The notes beneath the pieces were generated by a model. It was not told where the DNA came from. It ran no database searches and was given only the letters and a program-made list of their open reading frames with translations. A stretch of 64,000 nt of DNA, taken from Vibrio splendidus 12E03 (GTDB lineage: Bacteria > Pseudomonadota > Gammaproteobacteria > Enterobacterales > Vibrionaceae). Both the position numbers and the translations under genes were made by a program. Of the stretch, positions 60,253 to 64,000 are shown piece by piece; the first letter of the stretch is position 1; every line of letters begins with the position of its first letter. Location: NCBI RefSeq assembly GCF_000272105.2, contig NZ_AJZD02000062.1:28656-92655 (forward strand), in the 5' to 3' direction.

Positions 60253-61389
60253 TTAGATGCGCTTTTCGATGATACCGCCACCAAGACAAACTTCGTCTAG
60301 GTAGAACACTGCCGATTGACCTGGGGTCACAGCAATCTGTGGTTCATCAAAAATAACCTTAATGTTCTCATCATCAATTGGGATGATTGTACAAGGAATA
60401 TCGGTTTGACGGTAACGTGTTTTTACCGTGCATGTCATAACTTCAGTAATTGGTGTGCGATTTACCCAGTGAAGCTGAGAAGCGATCAAACCTTCTGATT
60501 TTAGAAGAGGGTGATCTTTACCTTGTACTGCGATCAGAACATTACGCTTCAGATCTTTTTCACCAACAAACCATGGTTCTTCGTTACCGCCACCACCTTT
60601 AGTGCCGCCAATATGAAGACCTTTACGCTGACCTAGCGTGTGGTACATCAAACCTTGGTGTTGACCAATCACTTGGCCTTCTGGTGTTTCGATGTTACCC
60701 GGTTGTGCTGGTAGGTACTTGCCTAGGAACTCAGTGAATTTGCGCTCACCGATAAAGCAGATGCCTGTTGAATCTTTCTTCTTTGCTGTGATCAAGTCTT
60801 GCTCTTCAGCAATACGTCGCACTTCTGGCTTCTCTAATTCACCGACAGGGAATAGGCTGCGTGCCACTTGATCTGAGCTTAGCGTGTATAGGAAATAGCT
60901 TTGGTCTTTGTTGCTGTCTAGACCGCGTAGCATTTCTGGTTTTACGCCAGCATCAAGCTCTTCTTGAGTTGGGAAAGTACGACGAACGTAGTGACCCATC
61001 GCAATGTAGTCTGCGTCTAGCACTTCATCCGCAAACTCTAAGAATGCTTTGAATTTGATTTCTTTGTTACAAAGAATATCTGGGTTAGGTGTACGACCTG
61101 CTTTGTACTCTTCAAGGAAGTATTCGAATACGTTGTCCCAGTATTCTGCAGCAAAGTTGATAGTGTGAAGGTGGATACCTAGTTTGTCACATACCGCTTG
61201 AGCATCAGCAAGATCTTCAGCTGCCGTGCAGTATTCTTCGTTATCGTCTTCTTCCCAGTTTTTCATGAAAAGGCCTTCTACCTGATAGCCTTGTTGCTGA
61301 AGAAGATACGCCGATACTGACGAATCTACACCGCCGGACATACCGACAATTACTTTCTTTTCGCTGTTTCCAGAGCTGATATCTGACAT
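60253..61389 (-). CDS. mnmA: tRNA-specific 2-thiouridylase MnmA
   Basis: A 378-residue enzyme (E. coli 368) that thiolates U34 of tRNA-Lys, tRNA-Glu and tRNA-Gln. The PP-loop is [14 protein letters not shown] near residue 17. The two catalytic cysteines are in [12 protein letters not shown] near residue 107 and [11 protein letters not shown] near 204. The start ATG gives a short polar N-terminal extension that is normal in Vibrio. It leads the mnmA-hflD unit. Confidence 0.97.
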   Translation of the reverse strand: MSDISSGNSEKKVIVGMSGGVDSSVSAYLLQQQGYQVEGLFMKNWEEDDNEEYCTAAEDLADAQAVCDKLGIHLHTINFAAEYWDNVFEYFLEEYKAGRTPNPDILCNKEIKFKAFLEFADEVLDADYIAMGHYVRRTFPTQEELDAGVKPEMLRGLDSNKDQSYFLYTLSSDQVARSLFPVGELEKPEVRRIAEEQDLITAKKKDSTGICFIGERKFTEFLGKYLPAQPGNIETPEGQVIGQHQGLMYHTLGQRKGLHIGGTKGGGGNEEPWFVGEKDLKRNVLIAVQGKDHPLLKSEGLIASQLHWVNRTPITEVMTCTVKTRYRQTDIPCTIIPIDDENIKVIFDEPQIAVTPGQSAVFYLDEVCLGGGIIEKRI

Positions 61390-61593
61390 GTCTAAACACC
61401 GTTACTATTACTTGGTCGCAGATTCTAACAGAAAGAGAAACGCCGTGACAGATCCGAGACCGGAATCACAGTTTCATTTGCACAAATAGTGCGCTGACTT
61501 TGTTAGAGAATCGCATGAGAGCGAGGTGAGTCGCTAGGATGTCAGAAGTATATGTGGCATAGTCGCTCGAAATCCAAGACCTGAGATAAAAAA

Positions 61594-61863
61594 ATGTCTG
61601 AACAAAACGAATTTATGCAAGAAGAAGAGCTGATTGAGATTATTGAGAACCAGCTTGAAGATGGCGAACCAGTGAAAGTGAAAGAGACGTTGATGCGTTT
61701 AATGATGACTGGTACTCCACGTGAAGAAGCAATTGCGGCTATGGCATGTGCACTGGCAATTGAAGTATTTGACGTTATGAAAAACGGCGCGGAGTTTAAT
61801 CAAAAACGTTACGCAGAGCATTTGGGCATGCTGCCTGATTTAAGCTTTATGGAAGGCGAATAA
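61594..61863 (+). CDS. Small acidic protein of unknown function
   Basis: An 89-residue, strongly acidic, all-helical protein (MSEQNEFMQEEELIEIIENQ start) with a methionine-rich core MRLMMTGTPREEAIAAMACA. I do not recognise a named family. It lies between divergent mnmA and gsk, has a clear start, and its base composition is like that of its neighbours, so it is very likely a real gene. No Shine-Dalgarno stronger than GAGA is seen. Confidence 0.8.
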   Translation: MSEQNEFMQEEELIEIIENQLEDGEPVKVKETLMRLMMTGTPREEAIAAMACALAIEVFDVMKNGAEFNQKRYAEHLGMLPDLSFMEGE

Positions 61864-61874
61864 AAAAAACCTTC

Positions 61875-61888
61875 AGCAAACGTTTGCT
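61875..61888 (+). promoter_or_regulatory. PurR-like palindrome upstream of gsk
   Basis: AGCAAACGTTTGCT is a perfect 14-bp palindrome containing the complete 12-bp core of the PurR operator (GCAAACGTTTGC). It lies 77 bp before the gsk ATG and overlaps a possible -10 TATAGT (61888-61893). Confidence 0.65.
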
Positions 61889-61965
61889 ATAGTTTGAAAG
61901 ATTGCCGCGTTAAATATAGCGCGGTAGAATCCGCCACCTATTTCCCCTTGACTTAGACTAGCCCT

Positions 61966-63270
61966 ATGAAATTCCCTGGACAACGTAAATCAAAGCACTA
62001 CTTTCCGGTTCACGCTCGTGATCCTCTAGTGAGCCAAGCTCAAAGCAGTAAAAGAATGTCACGCACTCATATTATCGGTATTGACCAAACATTGGTGGAT
62101 ATTGAAGCAAAGGTGAGTTCTGAACTTATTGAGAAGTATGGTTTGAGCAAGGGACATTCACTGGTTATTGGTGACGCAGCCGCTGAATCTTTATATCAAG
62201 AATTAAAAGAGCAGTGCCTGATTACCAATGAATACGCTGGTGGCACAATTGGCAACACATTACACAACTATTCAGTGCTAGCGGATGACCGTTCAACACT
62301 GCTAGGTGTAATGAGCCAAGATATTAAGATTGGTAGTTACGGTTATCGCTATTTATGTAATACATCAAGCAGAATGGATCTGAACCATTTACAAGGGGTA
62401 GATGGCGCAATTGGTCGCTGCTTTGCATTAATTACAGAAGACGGTGAACGTACTTTCGCAATTAGCGAAGGACAAATGAACCAATTAAAACCAGAAAGCA
62501 TTCCTGAAAAAATCTTCAAAAGTGCTTCTGCTTTAGTTTTAACGGCTTATTTAGTTCGTTGTAAGCCAGGCGACCCGATGCCTGAAGCAACAATGAAAGC
62601 GATCGAATACGCGAAGAAATACGATGTGCCAGTCGTTCTTACACTAGGTACTAAGTTCGTTATTCAAGATGATCCAGAATTCTGGAAAGATTTCCTTGAG
62701 CAACACGTAACGGTTGTTGCAATGAATGAAGACGAAGCTGAAGCGTTAACGGGTGAAAGCGATCCATTGGCTGCATCAGATAAAGCGCTAGACTGGGTAG
62801 ACCTTGTTCTATGTACTGCGGGACCTGTTGGCCTATTTATGGCTGGTTATACAGAAGATGCAGCTAAGCGTGAAACGTCACTGCCTTTACTTCCAGGTTC
62901 AATTGCGGAATTCAACCGTTTTGAATTTAGCCGTCCTGCGCATAAAGATTTATGTGAAAACCCAACTAAAGTGTATTCGCACATTGCGCCATACATGGGG
63001 GGACCAGAAAAGATCAAAAATACCAATGGTGCAGGTGATGCTGCGTTATCAGCTTTATTACATGATATGGCTGCTAATAAGTACCACAAAGAAAACGTGC
63101 CAAACTCAAGTAAACATCAACATTCATTCTTGACTTACTCTTCGTTCTCACAAGTTTGTAAATATTCTAACCGTGCTAGCTATGAAGTGTTGGTTCAACA
63201 CTCTCCACGTTTATCTCGTGGCCTTCCTGAAAGAGAAGATAGCCTAGAAGAAGCGTACTGGGAAAGATAA
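61966..63270 (+). CDS. gsk: Inosine-guanosine kinase
   Basis: A 434-residue PfkB-family kinase, the same length as in E. coli, which phosphorylates inosine and guanosine in purine salvage. It begins MKFPGQRKSKHYFPV as in E. coli. It has the substrate block GGTIGNTLHNYSVLADD near residue 90 and the PfkB catalytic motif TNGAGDAALSAL near residue 347, where the aspartate is the base. A PurR-like palindrome upstream links it to purine control. It is convergent with hns across two hairpins. Confidence 0.97.
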   Translation: MKFPGQRKSKHYFPVHARDPLVSQAQSSKRMSRTHIIGIDQTLVDIEAKVSSELIEKYGLSKGHSLVIGDAAAESLYQELKEQCLITNEYAGGTIGNTLHNYSVLADDRSTLLGVMSQDIKIGSYGYRYLCNTSSRMDLNHLQGVDGAIGRCFALITEDGERTFAISEGQMNQLKPESIPEKIFKSASALVLTAYLVRCKPGDPMPEATMKAIEYAKKYDVPVVLTLGTKFVIQDDPEFWKDFLEQHVTVVAMNEDEAEALTGESDPLAASDKALDWVDLVLCTAGPVGLFMAGYTEDAAKRETSLPLLPGSIAEFNRFEFSRPAHKDLCENPTKVYSHIAPYMGGPEKIKNTNGAGDAALSALLHDMAANKYHKENVPNSSKHQHSFLTYSSFSQVCKYSNRASYEVLVQHSPRLSRGLPEREDSLEEAYWER

Positions 63271-63290
63271 GTTACTTTCTTTAATCAGTA

Positions 63291-63323
63291 GTACTATCAG
63301 TTGGTTTCTAATACTGATAGTAC
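63291..63323 (+). other. First of two tandem hairpins after gsk
   Basis: GTACTATCAG (63291-63300) pairs perfectly with CTGATAGTAC (63314-63323) around 13 bases. It lacks a T run and sits just before the main terminator. Confidence 0.6.
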
Positions 63324-63329
63324 AAATAT

Positions 63330-63358
63330 AAAAAAGGCTCCGAAAGGAGCCTTTTTTG
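63330..63358 (+). terminator. Bidirectional terminator between gsk and hns
   Basis: AAAAAAGGCTCC, loop GAAA, GGAGCCTTTTTT: a perfect stem with a GNRA tetraloop and A and T runs for both strands. Confidence 0.93.
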
Positions 63359-63458
63359 TTTCTGAATATATTGAAGTCGTAAATAATACTTTGGTCGACT
63401 TAAATATTAATTCTATCGCTTAGCGTGTAATTGATTACTCACTAAGTAAATTAAATGT

Positions 63459-63869
63459 TTAGATAGCAAACTCTTCTAGAGATTTACCAGCATCTAGCTG
63501 TTCTTGGATAGCTGAAGGCGTACGGCCTTGACCTGTCCAAGTCTTCTCGTCGCCGTTTGCGTCTACGTATTTGTATTTCGCTGGGCGAGGAGCGCGTTTA
63601 GCTTTTGTTGTTTTAGATTTTGCTTCACCAGAAAGTGCAGCAATAAGATCGGCAACATCAATTCCGTCTTTTGCAATTTGTTCAGCAATAGCAGAAAGCT
63701 TAGCTTCTTGCTCTGCTTTAGCAGCACGTTCTTCAGCTTCTGACTCTTGACGCTCTTGTACAACAATAGTCAGCTTGTCTAGCGCTTCTTCAAGTTGCTC
63801 AAGAGTTAATTCACGTGAGAACGCACGAAGGCTGCGGATATTTAATAGAGTTTTTGTTAATTCAGACAT
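63459..63869 (-). CDS. hns: Nucleoid protein H-NS
   Basis: A 135-residue (136 with initiator variants) nucleoid-structuring protein that silences A/T-rich and acquired DNA. The N-terminal helical oligomerisation domain (MSELTKTLLNIRSLRAFSRE) is followed by a charged linker. The C-terminal DNA-binding domain carries the minor-groove motif TWTGQGRTP near residue 108. The start at 63869 has a GGAAA ribosome site; five extra codons upstream are open but precede it. It is convergent with gsk, and its promoter region runs off the right edge. Confidence 0.95.
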   Translation of the reverse strand: MSELTKTLLNIRSLRAFSRELTLEQLEEALDKLTIVVQERQESEAEERAAKAEQEAKLSAIAEQIAKDGIDVADLIAALSGEAKSKTTKAKRAPRPAKYKYVDANGDEKTWTGQGRTPSAIQEQLDAGKSLEEFAI

Positions 63870-64000
63870 GATATTTTCCATCAAGGTAAACTAAATAATC
63901 TTCCTAATAATAAACAGAGCCTAGGAATAAAACAAATAGTATTTCTTCTATTACATATTTAAATATAAAAGTGAGATGAATAGTTGAAAATTCAGAGCTG

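Overview
The window looks like a stretch of the large chromosome of a Vibrio, probably near the Vibrio splendidus group. The evidence is gene content and order. Several blocks keep the gammaproteobacterial order known from E. coli and V. cholerae: hinT-ycfL-lpoB-thiK-ycfP-ndh, lolCDE, comEC-msbA-lpxK-ycaR-kdsB, cmk-rpsA-ihfB-lapAB-pyrF, lrp-ftsK-lolA-rarA-serS, bioA/bioBFCD, mnmA-hflD-purB and gsk/hns. Vibrio-type genes (a CARF-domain DUF1887 gene, csiV, plzB and a VieSAB-like phosphorelay) are woven in. No tRNA, rRNA, insertion sequence, prophage or CRISPR array was seen. Coding density is high and most intergenic gaps carry a clear intrinsic terminator.

Layout. 1-3.05 kb (minus): a cut-off CARF-domain gene and a chemoreceptor. 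3.3-9.9 kb (plus): HinT, three lipoproteins including the PBP1b activator LpoB, a thiamine-kinase-like enzyme, YcfP and the respiratory enzyme Ndh, whose promoter carries a near-consensus FNR box. 10.0-15.6 kb (minus): an acetyltransferase, the cell-wall protein CsiV, Mfd and the PilZ protein PlzB. 15.8-25.7 kb: LolCDE, a DUF2062 gene diverging almost back-to-back from comEC, then the MsbA/LpxK/YcaR/KdsB envelope cluster, including a 59-codon ycaR. 26-31.3 kb: Cmk, ribosomal protein S1, IHF-beta, LapA/LapB and PyrF. 31.4-37.6 kb: MiaE, an unknown membrane coiled-coil protein, CysB, a Methyltransf_32-like enzyme, and divergent ald/lrp. 37.8-44.5 kb: FtsK, LolA, RarA and SerS. 44.6-51.0 kb (minus): a tightly coupled three-gene phosphorelay of VieSAB type, placed between serS and bioA. 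51.2-56.4 kb: the divergent biotin genes with a BirA-type operator. 56.5-63.9 kb: a small unknown gene, HtpX, PurB, HflD, MnmA, another small unknown gene, Gsk and H-NS.

Themes. Envelope biogenesis dominates: lipoprotein transport (LolA and LolCDE), lipid A flippase and Kdo supply (MsbA, LpxK, KdsB), LPS control (LapAB), and peptidoglycan synthase partners (LpoB, CsiV). Cyclic di-GMP is represented by PlzB, which appears to lack the usual ligand residues, and by the EAL protein of the phosphorelay, which keeps its catalytic residues but has no DNA-binding tail. Several regulatory sites can be read directly: FNR at ndh, Lrp at lrp, BirA at bio, and PurR-like palindromes before purB and gsk. 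The most unusual objects are the phosphorelay operon, the orphan CARF gene at the left edge, a tandem repeat plus nested inverted repeats between hinT and the lipoprotein operon, and the 17-bp divergent DUF2062/comEC junction.
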